DNA of 64,000 nucleotides from Actinoplanes campanulatus. Lineage in GTDB: Bacteria; Actinomycetota; Actinomycetes; Mycobacteriales; Micromonosporaceae. Shown here in pieces: positions 8,253 to 16,444 of this stretch (within the stretch, counting starts at the first letter, position 1; each line of letters starts with the position of its first letter). The position numbers were made by a program, and so were the translations under genes. The stretch covers positions 62,001 through 126,000 of the forward strand of contig NZ_BMPW01000026.1 of NCBI RefSeq assembly GCF_014647795.1. Reading direction: 5' to 3'. The notes below the pieces were generated by a model. That model saw nothing but the letters and a program-made list of their open reading frames with translations. It was not told where the DNA came from and made no database searches.

Positions 8253-9123
8253 GACGCGCTCCCCCCATGCCGCTCCGCAGTCTCCCCGCGCCGCAGCCGG
8301 AAACGCATCCCGTTTCCGCGGCCCGCCCACCCCGGCAGCCAGGCGCCAGGTTCCCGCCCTGGCCTATCCATGTCGCGAGCCCGGCGGCCCGGCTCCGGCC
8401 TATTCGCTTCGTGAGCCCGGCGGCCGGCTCCGGTCTGTCCACTTCGCGCGCCAGCGCGCCGCCCCGCCTATTGTTCTCGTGCTTCGGGCGGACGGCTGCG
8501 GTCTGTCTACTTCGTGCTCCAGCGTGCCGCCCGCCGGTCTGTTCCTTTCGTGAGCCGACGCCGGCTCCCGTCTGTCCACTTCGTTGGCCAGGCTCCCTGC
8601 CCCGGCCCGCCACCCTGTCGGCAGGATGGCTTGTCCCCGCCTGTCCACCCCGGCTTGGCGGTCCTGTGGAACATCGGCGCGGTTGCCTTCCGGCGTTTCC
8701 AGCAGACGGCCGTGACCTGGACCCGAGAAACAGGTGGCCGCGTGGGTCAGCGGCCTACCCGTGTCTTGGTGGGCTCGTTCGGGCTTTTGTTTCGGTTCTG
8801 GTCGGCGGGCGCGTGGTCTGGGGCGTCGGGTGGCCGCGTGGGCCAGTGGCCTGCTCGTGTCTTGGTTGGGTTCGCTCGGGCTTTTGTTCCGGTTCTGGCT
8901 GGCTGGCGGGCGCGTCGTGGTCTGGGCGTCAGGTGGCCGCATGGGCCTGCGGCCTGCTCGTGTTTGGTGGGTTCGTTCGGGTCTTTGTTCTGGTTTCGGG
9001 CGGCGGGCGCGCTGTGGCCTGGCGTGGCAGGTGGCCGCGTGGAGCCGGCGGAGCGGCCGTAGTTCGGCGATCGCGGCCACGTCCGTACCGGAAACGGTTT
9101 TGGTTTTCTGATAGGACATCGAC
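8253..9123. repeat. Gene-free spacer filled with degenerate direct repeats
   Basis: No convincing gene lies here. Left part (about 8390-8600): four or more degenerate copies of a unit containing 'GGCTCCGGTCTGTCCACTTC' at irregular spacing. Right part (8733-9040): three copies plus the start of a fourth of a 96-103-bp unit that begins GGTGGCCGC (at 8733, 8829, 8932 and 9030) and contains a T-rich GGGCTTTTGTTCCGG core. Open frames cross it only because of base composition and repetition, and they encode low-complexity Arg/Pro/Ser text. The right repeat is less G+C-rich and T-rich on the + strand, unlike neighbouring coding DNA. Confidence 0.8.
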
Positions 9124-10056
9124 GTGGCGCATTTCGCGGATCTGAGTGTCTACACGTATCACCCGGAGGAGATCATCGGCTTTCCGACCGGGACGACCAG
9201 CTATCGGCCCGGCTATGAGCGACTCAACGTGGGCTGGCTGGACGCTCCGCACGAGTTCGAAACCGGAACCGTTCCCGACGGGTTCGCGGACGCGCTGCTC
9301 GACATCATCGCCGGGCGCCGGATCAACCAGATGCGCGGCTTCCACGTCTGCACCCTCTGCCCCTCGCCCGGACGGCCGCGGAGCCTGGAGGTGGTGAATC
9401 GATCGCGCACGCTGTATCTCGGATCCTCTGAGATCAGGGTGCCGTCCAGGCCCGGCACGATGTTCGCGGCGCCCACCCTGATCTGGCATTACGTGACCGC
9501 CCACGACTACCGTCCGCCGGACGCGTTCGTGCGGGCCGTGCGCGGCTACGACCCAGAGTGGACGTCCGGCCCGTGGGTTCCCGCCGACGCCGACCGCCGG
9601 GATTCGCGCGGTGATCCGCTGGCCTCACCGGATCTGCGGCCCCTGTTCGCGGGGCAGGCCGCACGCAAGGCCACGCCCGCCCTGGATCTGCGCCCGGTCC
9701 CGGTGCAACCGGGAATCGTTCTCGACAACGACGCGGTCGGCCTGCTACGCGACGGACTCGGCTGGTACGACATGGAGATCCGCTGGATGGTTCACCTCGA
9801 CGACTCCGGCGTACTGCGGTTGTGGCGGTCGTGGAAGGGCCAGCAGGTCTACGAGGCGCGGCTCGTCCCCGGGCCGGACGGCGCGACGCTGACCGAGCTC
9901 ACCGTCGAGCAGGATCAGTCGCGTTACCAGGGAACGCTGGACCGGGAGCCGGACCTCTTCGAGAAGGTGCTGCGGTCATGCCTCGATCACCTGCGACGAT
10001 TTCGGGCCGGCCACACTCCGTACGGGCCGTCGCCGGTCACGGGCACTCCCGGCTGA
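9124..10056 (+). CDS. Uncharacterised two-part protein
   Basis: A 310-residue protein from GTG 9124. The first 110 residues (HFADLSVYTYHP, then LNVGWLD, then MRGFHVCTLCPSPGRPRS) look like an N-terminal module found in uncharacterised actinomycete proteins, with a CxxC pair (CTLC) that could bind metal. After a variable linker, residues about 205-290 form a second unit (GLGWYDMEIRWMVHLDD, then GVLRLWRSWKGQQVYEARL), mostly beta-strand with several tryptophans. No signal peptide is seen. Neighbouring toxin-like genes make an immunity or contact-dependent role possible, but nothing in the sequence proves it. Confidence 0.75.
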   Translation: MAHFADLSVYTYHPEEIIGFPTGTTSYRPGYERLNVGWLDAPHEFETGTVPDGFADALLDIIAGRRINQMRGFHVCTLCPSPGRPRSLEVVNRSRTLYLGSSEIRVPSRPGTMFAAPTLIWHYVTAHDYRPPDAFVRAVRGYDPEWTSGPWVPADADRRDSRGDPLASPDLRPLFAGQAARKATPALDLRPVPVQPGIVLDNDAVGLLRDGLGWYDMEIRWMVHLDDSGVLRLWRSWKGQQVYEARLVPGPDGATLTELTVEQDQSRYQGTLDREPDLFEKVLRSCLDHLRRFRAGHTPYGPSPVTGTPG

Positions 10057-10447
10057 GCGTGATGACACCGGCCCCGTCGAGACGCATGGACAGCAGGCGC
10101 AACTCCATCTCGGTGCCGGGCACACCTTGATCAGCCAATGCGGTCAACATTGCGGCGACGTCGGAGAGCGCCGTGCCACGTTCCCGGAGCACCTTCATCA
10201 CGGTGACCCGCGAGGTGATCCCGGACAGACGCAGCCGGAAGACGCCGCACTGGTCCAGCAGCGCCTGGCGCACCTCCGGCGGAGGCTCGTCCCGGCCGCA
10301 CTCCAGGACCGGGCCGTCCGTGCAGGCATGGTGCCGTGACCAGTGCAGACGGCCGTAGGCGATCGTCTCGCTGACTGTGGCGGTCGCGCCCGGCGGACAG
10401 CTGCCGCAGTCGACCGGCACGACAGCCTCATCCGGGAATGTCGTCAC
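10037..10447 (-). CDS. Uncharacterised protein coupled to the frameshifted ART-like gene
   Basis: A 136-residue protein from GTG 10447, which overlaps the stop of the upstream gene (GTGA). The N-terminus has a CGSC pair (about residues 14-17), then HHACTDG and LDQCGVFRLRLSG. The C-terminal half is amphipathic helix and strand (VTVMKVLRERGTALSDVAAML, then GTEMELRLLSMRL). No known family is recognised. Tight coupling suggests it works with the upstream product, for example as an antidote or accessory factor. It converges with the gene ending at 10056, overlapping by 20 bases. Confidence 0.65.
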   Translation of the reverse strand: MTTFPDEAVVPVDCGSCPPGATATVSETIAYGRLHWSRHHACTDGPVLECGRDEPPPEVRQALLDQCGVFRLRLSGITSRVTVMKVLRERGTALSDVAAMLTALADQGVPGTEMELRLLSMRLDGAGVITLSRECP

Positions 10448-10763
10448 GGGAGCGGAACGTCCTGGCGGTAGAGGGTGATCCGGTCCGGGGAGACCGTGCC
10501 GAGAAGGTATTCGAACCCCTCCGGCGAGATGACCAGCGAAGCCGGGTCGATGCCGTCGGCCGCCCACACGTCCACCGGTCCACCGATGTTGTTGATCCGG
10601 ATGAAGAAGCCGGCGGTGTGCTCGTCGGCCAGGAAGATCTCGTCGACCTCGGGTCCCCGGCTGCCGGCGATGCCACGGGCGGCGCCCATCCGCGACGAGT
10701 CCAGCCGAACGTCCGGATCGAATCCCGGTTGCGAACCGAGGTGACATGGTAGAGACGTTCCAC
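10444..10763 (-). pseudogene. Short protein with DarT/KptA-like N-terminus, one-base frameshift
   Basis: GTG 10763 opens with MERLYHVTSVRNRDSIRTFG, resembling the 'YH-T---N--SI---GL' start of ADP-ribosyltransferase-fold proteins (DarT, RNA 2'-phosphotransferase). After about 20 residues the frame breaks near 10700-10712. The continuation (LDSSRMGAARGIAGSRGPE, FFIRINNIGGPVDVWA, YRQDVPLP) is in the adjacent frame and ends at 10444. A single missing base in a G run (TTCGG-CTGGAC) accounts for it. The repaired protein would be about 106 residues. ART kinship is a weak resemblance only. It may be a real pseudogene or an assembly error. Confidence 0.6.
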
Positions 10764-10843
10764 CGGCCGACCATAACGGTCACCCTGACCCGCTCACCCG
10801 CATATTCGGCCGCCGCTCTCCCGAACCCGGAGGCGCGCCTCGT

Positions 10844-11054
10844 GGTCGGGTGGTGCGTCAGCGGGTGGCGCATCCCTGCGGCCGTGGCGCCACGCGGGTA
10901 GTACGGTCGGGTGGTGCGTCAGCGGGTGGCGCATCCCTGCGGCCGTGGCGCCACGCGGGTAGTACGGTCGGGCGGTGTGTCAGCGGGTGGCGCATCCCTG
11001 CGGCCGTGGCGCCACGCGGGTAGTACGGTCGGGCGGTGTGTCAGCGGGTGGCGC
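10844..11054. repeat. 61-bp tandem repeat array, about 3.5 copies
   Basis: The block containing AGCGGGTGGCGCATCCCTGC recurs at exact 61-bp spacing (10860, 10921, 10982, then a partial copy at 11043). Copies are nearly identical, differing mainly in GTGCGTC versus GTGTGTC. Each contains GTGGCGC and GCGCCAC arms 15 bases apart and the palindrome GTGGCGCCAC, so every unit can fold into a hairpin. The last partial copy supplies the stop and final codons of the TetR gene, which suggests the array arose by duplication of that gene's 3' end. There are no variable spacers, so it is not a CRISPR array. Confidence 0.9.
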
Positions 11055-11613
11055 TGATGGAGCTGCCGGTCTCCGCGCGTACCAGTTCGGTGATCCATTC
11101 GACGGCGACGCCGGCCTGCCCGGCCGGTCCGGTGTACAGGCCGTTCACGACGAGCCAGATCCGGTCGGCGAGCAGCGCACTCCCACCGATGCCGGTGACG
11201 AGGCGATCCCATTGAGCGCGGCTGTCGGCCAGATAGGCCTGGGCGACACGGGCGGGCTCGTCATCCTCGTCCGGGAACTCGGTCAGATAGTTGCGAAATG
11301 CGCACCCCCGGTAACCCGGCTGCCGAACCATGTCGGCGACCTCCCCGGTCAGCGCGAGCAGCCGATCAACCGGATCGGTGGACCAGTGCAGAGCCTCGGT
11401 CACCGAGCGTTCCCGCTCATGGCGGACCAGCGAGAGGTAGGCCGCCGCCAGCTCCGCCTTGCTCGGAAAGTGCTTGTAGAGCAGGTTCTTGCCGCAGCCG
11501 GCCGCCTCGACCACCTGGGCCATGCTGACACCGCGGACGCCGTGCTCATAGAAGAGCCCGGCGGCCGCCGTCAGAATGGTTTCCCGGGTGCCCGGAGCAG
11601 GCGTGCGTGCCAC
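11041..11613 (-). CDS. TetR family transcriptional regulator
   Basis: A 190-residue regulator. The N-terminal helix-turn-helix is clear: TRETILTAAAGLFYEHGVRG, then MAQVVEAAGCGKNLLYKHF (residues about 9-49). The C-terminal ligand domain is all helical and contains RGCAFRNYLTEFPD (about 102-115), a pattern seen in TetR proteins of the TetR_C_33-like type. Its last codons fall inside the 61-bp repeat array. It lies 10 bases downstream of the cydDC stop region on the same strand but probably forms its own unit. The effector is unknown. Confidence 0.85.
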   Translation of the reverse strand: MARTPAPGTRETILTAAAGLFYEHGVRGVSMAQVVEAAGCGKNLLYKHFPSKAELAAAYLSLVRHERERSVTEALHWSTDPVDRLLALTGEVADMVRQPGYRGCAFRNYLTEFPDEDDEPARVAQAYLADSRAQWDRLVTGIGGSALLADRIWLVVNGLYTGPAGQAGVAVEWITELVRAETGSSISATR

Positions 11614-11623
11614 GATATCCAGC

Positions 11624-14600
11624 TTAAGGGGTTATATCGGTCAGTTTGCCCCGGCTGAGGCGGAGCACCCGGTCAGCGAGCCCGAAACCCTCCACACGGT
11701 GCGCGAACACCAGCACGGTACGCCCGTCGGCCGCCCCCAGTAGGTCCGCCATCAGCCGGTTCGCGCCGTCCTCGTCGATCCCTTCGGTGGGTTCGTCGAG
11801 AATCAGCAGTGCCGGATCCGCGAGGAGCGCCCGTGCGGTCGCGAGGCGGCGGCGTTGCCCACCGGAGACGGTGCTGCCGCCGGTGCCCAGCCAGGTGTCC
11901 AGCCCGGCCGGCAGCCCCGCCAGCCACTCACCGAGCCCCACCCGCCGAAGAACGGCGTGGAGCCGCTCATCGCTCGCGTCCCGGTCCCCGAGCCGCAGAT
12001 TCTCCCGCACGCTCGACGCGAAGACATGCCCCGTGTCGTCCCCCACCAGAACTGTCCGCCCACCCGCGGTGACAGTGGTGGTGCTGTCGCCATCAGGGTC
12101 ACCTGTGGTGGTGCCGCCTTCGGCTTCGGTGCGCGTGCCGCCCTCGAAAGCAGTGCGGGTGCCGTCTCCGGTTGCGGAGGGCGTGCTGGTGTCGGGTGCG
12201 TTGCCGGTGTCTGTGCCGGTATCGGATGCGTCGACGATGGCCGTGCCGAAGTCGGGCGCGTTGACAATTGCCGTGCCGGCGTTGGGCGCGTTGACAATTG
12301 TCGTGCCGGTGTCGGGCACATTCACGATGGCTGTGTCGGCGTCGCGGGCCGCGACGATGATCGCGCCGGCGTGGGGCGTCAGGAGGCCAGCGAGCACGGC
12401 GGCTAGCGTCGACTTGCCGGAGCCTGATCGTCCGGTGATCACCGTCCGCGATCCCGCGGGAAGGTGCAGATCCAGGCCGTCGAGTACCGGCTCCCGTCTC
12501 GGATCCCACCCGGCGACAAGCCCTTCGACCCGAACCGCGCCCCGGCCACCGTTGACCGCGGCGCCGACTGCCCGCACCTCCGATGATTCCGAAGCTTCGG
12601 CGGTTGACTCTGGACCCGTGACGGAGATGCGCCCATCCACGCCGACGATGTCGACGTCCTTATGGATAGCGCCATCAATTCCGTTGAAGTCGGTATTGAC
12701 TTCGCCGTCGCCCATATCGAAGTCGGTATTGACTGCACCGTTCATGTACACGTCGGCATTGACTGCAAGGTCGTCAATATTGACGTCTTGATTTGCTGTG
12801 TTGATTACCTGGCCGTTCATGTTGATGCACGGACCGCTCAAGTTGACGGTCTGACCGCGTTTGTCGACGTCTCGACTGGTTACGCTGACCGGCTTGACTG
12901 CCATGTTGACCGGTGGGTGACTGGCCGTCAGGGCGGAGACACGGTGCTCGGCTCCGGCGGCACGCCGCCCGGCGATCGCTGCCTCAGCCAGGCCGACCAC
13001 CGTTTCGCCTAGCACGATCACGCTCAGCAGCACCACGGCGCTCCACTCCGCGGACGGACCTCCGCGCGTGAGAAGAACTGCGACTCCGGCAGCGGCGGCG
13101 CCCCAGCCCAGGTGGGCGGTCGCCGCTGCCAGCCCGGCTTCACGGGCCGCCCGGGCCTCCAGCACGGCAAGGGCTCGGCTTCGCTGCTGTGGTACGCCCG
13201 GATGGCCGCCTCCGCCGCTCAATTCCTCGATTCCGTCGACCGTCTCCACCACCGCGTCACGGAGCGCCGAGCGGGCCGCGCCGGTCGTCGCTTCCCGGCG
13301 GTCCACCTGCCGGGCGGCGATCGCCGGGGCGAGCACTCCCGCGATGACCAGGCCCACCGCGATCGGTACCCCCAGCGTCGGGGCCGCCCACACCACCGCC
13401 AGCGCGCCGACCGTCACCGTCACGGCGGCGGTGATCATCGGCAGGCGGCCGCGGAGGAGCCCGTCGACCCGGGCGTCGACATCATCGACGAGCCGGGTGA
13501 GCAGGTCGCCCCGCCGGTGCAGCCGCGGCCCCGGAACGTGCGGGATCAGGTCGGCGTAGACCTGTGCCCGACGGGCGCCCAAGGAGGCGAACGCCACGTC
13601 GTGCGCGAGCAGCCGTTCCAGGTAGCGCAACAGCGGCCGGGCCACGGCGCTGCCCCGCACCAGCACCACCGCCGCCGAGAGACTCAGGACCGGCGGCAGC
13701 GCGGAGGCCCGCACGAGCAGCCATGCCGCAGCCCCGGTGAGCAGGATCCCGGCCAGCGACGATCCGGCGCCGAGCGCGACCGCCGTACCGGGCCGCCGCA
13801 ACCGGCTCCACCCCTGCCGCCCTGGGAAGCCGCGGCCGGTCGCTACCGCCGTACCGGGCCGCCGCAACCGGTCCCACGCCCGCTGCCCTGGGAAGCCGCG
13901 GCCGGTTGCCACCGCCGTACCGGGCCGCCGCAACCGGTCCCACCCCCTCCGCCCCGGGAAGCCGCGGCCGGTAACCGCCGCGCGAGTGGTCGAGAGAGGC
14001 GAGAGGCGCTGGTCTGCGACTGACCCCGGGAGCGGCGACGGCGGTGTTGCCGAGCGGGCTGGTGACGGTTGTTCGGGCCGGCTCGCCGTGGGCGGGGTCG
14101 GGCCATGCGGTGGTGGTGCCGCCTTCGGATCCGAGGAGGGCAGCGGCCGGGTGGGCGTGGTCGGCGACGGCTGAACCAGCCGATCGGCCTCGGCCACCTC
14201 CCGGATGATCTCGTCGACCTGCCCGCCACCGTCCGGTTGGTGGGTGGGGGTGGACGACGAGGTCGTGGGCCGGAGGATGGCGGCCGTCGGTGGCCCGGCC
14301 GACCAGGAGGGCTGTTCGGCATCATTGGGGATGACAGCCGTCACCGTGCTGGTCAGCACGGCCGGGCCGGCGGGTGGGGCCACGTCGACGATGCGGTCGG
14401 CGGCGGCCAGCAGAGCCGGGCGGTGGGCGACCACCAGGACGGCACAGCCCCGGGCGGCCAGGTCTCGCAGGCGGCTGATGATCAGGCGCTCCGCCATCAC
14501 GTCCAGGTGGGCGGTCGGCTCGTCCAGCAGCAACGTGACCACCGGTGGGGGGAACCGGGGCGCGAGGTGGCCCTGCGCGGTGGTGACCAGGCGCGAGGAC

Positions 14601-16444
14601 GAGGACATCGCCCGGGCGGCCCGGTGCAGCAGCACGGCGAACGCCAGGCGCTGGCGCTGGCCCGCGGAGATTCCGGAGACCTGTTCGCCGAGTGGCGTCT
14701 CCGGGGTGATCTCGCCGGTCAGGCCGGCCGATCGCAGCGCGGCAAGGATGTCCGCGAGGCCGGTCTCGGCCGGGAAGGCGTCGGCGACCGTACGGGCGTG
14801 CGGCAACGCCGAGCGCTGCGGCAGGTAGAACGTGCTGCCCACGGCGAGCGCACCGGATTCGGCGGGGTGCAGTCCGGCCAGTACGCGCAGGGCGGTCGTC
14901 TTGCCCGCGCCGGATGGGCCACGCAACGCGACCAGTTCCCCCGCGTGCACGAACAGCTCCGGAAGGTGGAGCGCGTCGGTGAGCGAGCCGGGGTAGCGGG
15001 CCCGGAGCCCGGCGGCACGGACACCCCACCGGCCGGTGTCGGTCGGCCGGAATCCCTCGGGTGCCGGGATCCGGTGCGATGGGGCGGGCGTGTGCCCGAC
15101 CTCGTCGGCGAGACCGGTCACTGACGGCGACGGGGCGGTGAGGATCTCGTCCACGTCGGCGATGACCGCGCCCGCGTCGGTGGAGGCGTGGTAGCGGGCG
15201 GCCATCTCGCGCAGCGGGCGGTAGGCCTCCGGCGCCAGCAGGATCACCAGCAGGGCCGGGCCGAGGTCCATGGCGCCGGCCGCCACCCGGAGGCCCGCCT
15301 GGACGGCGATCAGCCCGACCGCGAGGGTGCCGACCAGGTCCAGGGCGGTCGAGGAGAGGAACGCGACCCGCAGCACCCGCATGGTCGCCGCTCGATGGCG
15401 GTCGGTCAGATCGGCGATGACGTCGATCTGGTGTTCGGCGCGCCCGTACATCTTGAGGGTCGGCAGGCCGCGCACGACATCGAGGAAGTGACCCGCCAAG
15501 CGTGCGTCAGCGGCCCAGCGCCGTTCGGCGCGGGTCTTGGTGGCCCAGCCGATCAGAGCGCCCAGGATCGGCAGCAACGGCAGGGTGAGCAGGGCGATCA
15601 CCGCGGAGGCGGGATCCACCACTGCCATGATCACGATGACGACTGGGGGCAGGAGGACGCCCAGCACGAGCGCCGGCAGGTAACCCGAGAACCATGGGCG
15701 CAGGGCGTCGAGGCCGGTGCCCAGTACGGTCGTGAGCCGGCCGGAGCCGTAGGCGGCGACCCAGGCGGGCCCGCGACGGATCACCCGGTCCAGGAGGGAA
15801 CGGCGTAGCTCGTCGGTGACCGTGGCGGCGGTGCGCTGGGCGACCACCTGCTCCGCCCAGGCCAGTGCGCCGCGTGCCGTGAACGCGGCGGCCAGCAGGA
15901 GGATCGCGGTCGTCCCGCTCAGCTGCCCGGGGAAGACCTTCACGGAGCGGCCGGTCACGAGGCCGGTCACGATTCCGCACAGTGCCACCGCGATGGCGAT
16001 CGTGGCCGCGGCCTGGCCGATCCCGATCAGCGTGAGCAGGGCGATCCCGGCTCGGCTGGTCCGTGCGTGGCGGAGCAGCCGTGGATCGACCGGCCCACGG
16101 GAGACCCGCGCGTCCGTCACCCCCGACGTCGCCGCCTGTGCCACGGCCGCACTCGGCCCCGACTCCCGTCGCCCGGCCCGCCTCCCGACCTTGGGCCTCT
16201 TCCCACCGGACCCGGCGGTCGATCGTCCAAGGTCCGCCGTCGTGGCCTTGCGATCGTCCTCTTCCGTGTTCTTGGACGTTTCTGCACCTGCTGCGGTGGT
16301 CGATCGTCCAAGGTCGGCTGAGGTGGCGGACGAGGGTATGGGGGGAGGGGAGGTGGGTGCCGGTTCGGGGCAGTTTGTCGAGAGGTGGCCGGGGGAGCGC
16401 GGCTCGTCAACGGTGGCCCGGGAGCCGGGGTGGGCCGGATTCAC
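11624..16444 (-). CDS. cydDC: Fused CydDC ABC exporter with repeat insertions
   Basis: A 1606-residue fusion of CydD and CydC, the ABC exporter of thiols/heme-related factors needed to assemble cytochrome bd. Order: low-complexity N-terminal extension (1-about 123), transmembrane domain 1, nucleotide-binding domain 1 (Walker A GPSGAGKTT about 508; signature SGISAGQRQR about 595; Walker B LLLDEPT about 638), long Pro/Ser/Thr linker, three 22-residue repeats (about 820-888), transmembrane domain 2, an Asn/Asp heptad insertion (about 1173-1280), then domain 2 (Walker A GRSGSGKST about 1340; signature VSGGQRRR about 1530; LLILDEPT about 1548). A 90-residue insertion of 10-residue repeats separates Walker A from the GHVFASSVRENL segment in domain 2. 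Usual fusions are about 1100-1200 residues. It overlaps cydB by 4 bases. Confidence 0.9.
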   Translation of the reverse strand: MNPAHPGSRATVDEPRSPGHLSTNCPEPAPTSPPPIPSSATSADLGRSTTAAGAETSKNTEEDDRKATTADLGRSTAGSGGKRPKVGRRAGRRESGPSAAVAQAATSGVTDARVSRGPVDPRLLRHARTSRAGIALLTLIGIGQAAATIAIAVALCGIVTGLVTGRSVKVFPGQLSGTTAILLLAAAFTARGALAWAEQVVAQRTAATVTDELRRSLLDRVIRRGPAWVAAYGSGRLTTVLGTGLDALRPWFSGYLPALVLGVLLPPVVIVIMAVVDPASAVIALLTLPLLPILGALIGWATKTRAERRWAADARLAGHFLDVVRGLPTLKMYGRAEHQIDVIADLTDRHRAATMRVLRVAFLSSTALDLVGTLAVGLIAVQAGLRVAAGAMDLGPALLVILLAPEAYRPLREMAARYHASTDAGAVIADVDEILTAPSPSVTGLADEVGHTPAPSHRIPAPEGFRPTDTGRWGVRAAGLRARYPGSLTDALHLPELFVHAGELVALRGPSGAGKTTALRVLAGLHPAESGALAVGSTFYLPQRSALPHARTVADAFPAETGLADILAALRSAGLTGEITPETPLGEQVSGISAGQRQRLAFAVLLHRAARAMSSSSRLVTTAQGHLAPRFPPPVVTLLLDEPTAHLDVMAERLIISRLRDLAARGCAVLVVAHRPALLAAADRIVDVAPPAGPAVLTSTVTAVIPNDAEQPSWSAGPPTAAILRPTTSSSTPTHQPDGGGQVDEIIREVAEADRLVQPSPTTPTRPLPSSDPKAAPPPHGPTPPTASRPEQPSPARSATPPSPLPGSVADQRLSPLSTTRAAVTGRGFPGRRGWDRLRRPGTAVATGRGFPGQRAWDRLRRPGTAVATGRGFPGRQGWSRLRRPGTAVALGAGSSLAGILLTGAAAWLLVRASALPPVLSLSAAVVLVRGSAVARPLLRYLERLLAHDVAFASLGARRAQVYADLIPHVPGPRLHRRGDLLTRLVDDVDARVDGLLRGRLPMITAAVTVTVGALAVVWAAPTLGVPIAVGLVIAGVLAPAIAARQVDRREATTGAARSALRDAVVETVDGIEELSGGGGHPGVPQQRSRALAVLEARAAREAGLAAATAHLGWGAAAAGVAVLLTRGGPSAEWSAVVLLSVIVLGETVVGLAEAAIAGRRAAGAEHRVSALTASHPPVNMAVKPVSVTSRDVDKRGQTVNLSGPCINMNGQVINTANQDVNIDDLAVNADVYMNGAVNTDFDMGDGEVNTDFNGIDGAIHKDVDIVGVDGRISVTGPESTAEASESSEVRAVGAAVNGGRGAVRVEGLVAGWDPRREPVLDGLDLHLPAGSRTVITGRSGSGKSTLAAVLAGLLTPHAGAIIVAARDADTAIVNVPDTGTTIVNAPNAGTAIVNAPDFGTAIVDASDTGTDTGNAPDTSTPSATGDGTRTAFEGGTRTEAEGGTTTGDPDGDSTTTVTAGGRTVLVGDDTGHVFASSVRENLRLGDRDASDERLHAVLRRVGLGEWLAGLPAGLDTWLGTGGSTVSGGQRRRLATARALLADPALLILDEPTEGIDEDGANRLMADLLGAADGRTVLVFAHRVEGFGLADRVLRLSRGKLTDITP
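12070..12350 (-). repeat. 30-bp in-frame repeats and Thr/Gly tract inside cydDC
   Basis: On the coding strand, units encoding TAIVNAPDFG-like decapeptides (TTIVNAPNAG, TAIVNAPDFG, TAIVDASDTG) recur at 30-bp spacing. They then decay into a Thr/Gly/Asp tract with EGGTRTE-type repeats. The block interrupts the second nucleotide-binding domain between Walker A and the region before its signature. The frame is kept throughout. Confidence 0.85.
12600..12925 (-). repeat. 21-bp in-frame repeats (Val/Ile-Asn heptapeptides) inside cydDC
   Basis: Seven or more units of 21 bp, each marked on the + strand by TTGAC or TTGAT, encode heptapeptides that begin with V or I followed by N or D (VNLSGPC, INMNGQV, INTANQD, VNIDDLA). 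Spacing loosens to 30-33 bp at the 3' end of the coding sequence. The block is clearly lower in G+C than the rest of the gene, and lies between the second membrane domain and the second nucleotide-binding domain. Confidence 0.85.
13779..13985 (-). repeat. 66-bp in-frame tandem repeat (three copies) inside cydDC
   Basis: CGCCGTACCGGGCCGCCGCA recurs at 13781, 13847 and 13913, exactly 66 bp apart. Each unit encodes a basic 22-residue peptide with the core TGRGFPG and DRLRRPG. The array sits just before the second transmembrane domain. Confidence 0.9.

Noticed and set aside
8153-9145. 330-codon + strand frame across the repeat spacer
   Set aside because: It overlaps the methyltransferase start in antisense, is repetitive Arg/Pro/Ser text and lacks a ribosome site. 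Treated as spacer repeats.
10844-11054. CRISPR-like array
   Set aside because: Copies are contiguous with no variable spacers and no cas genes are nearby.
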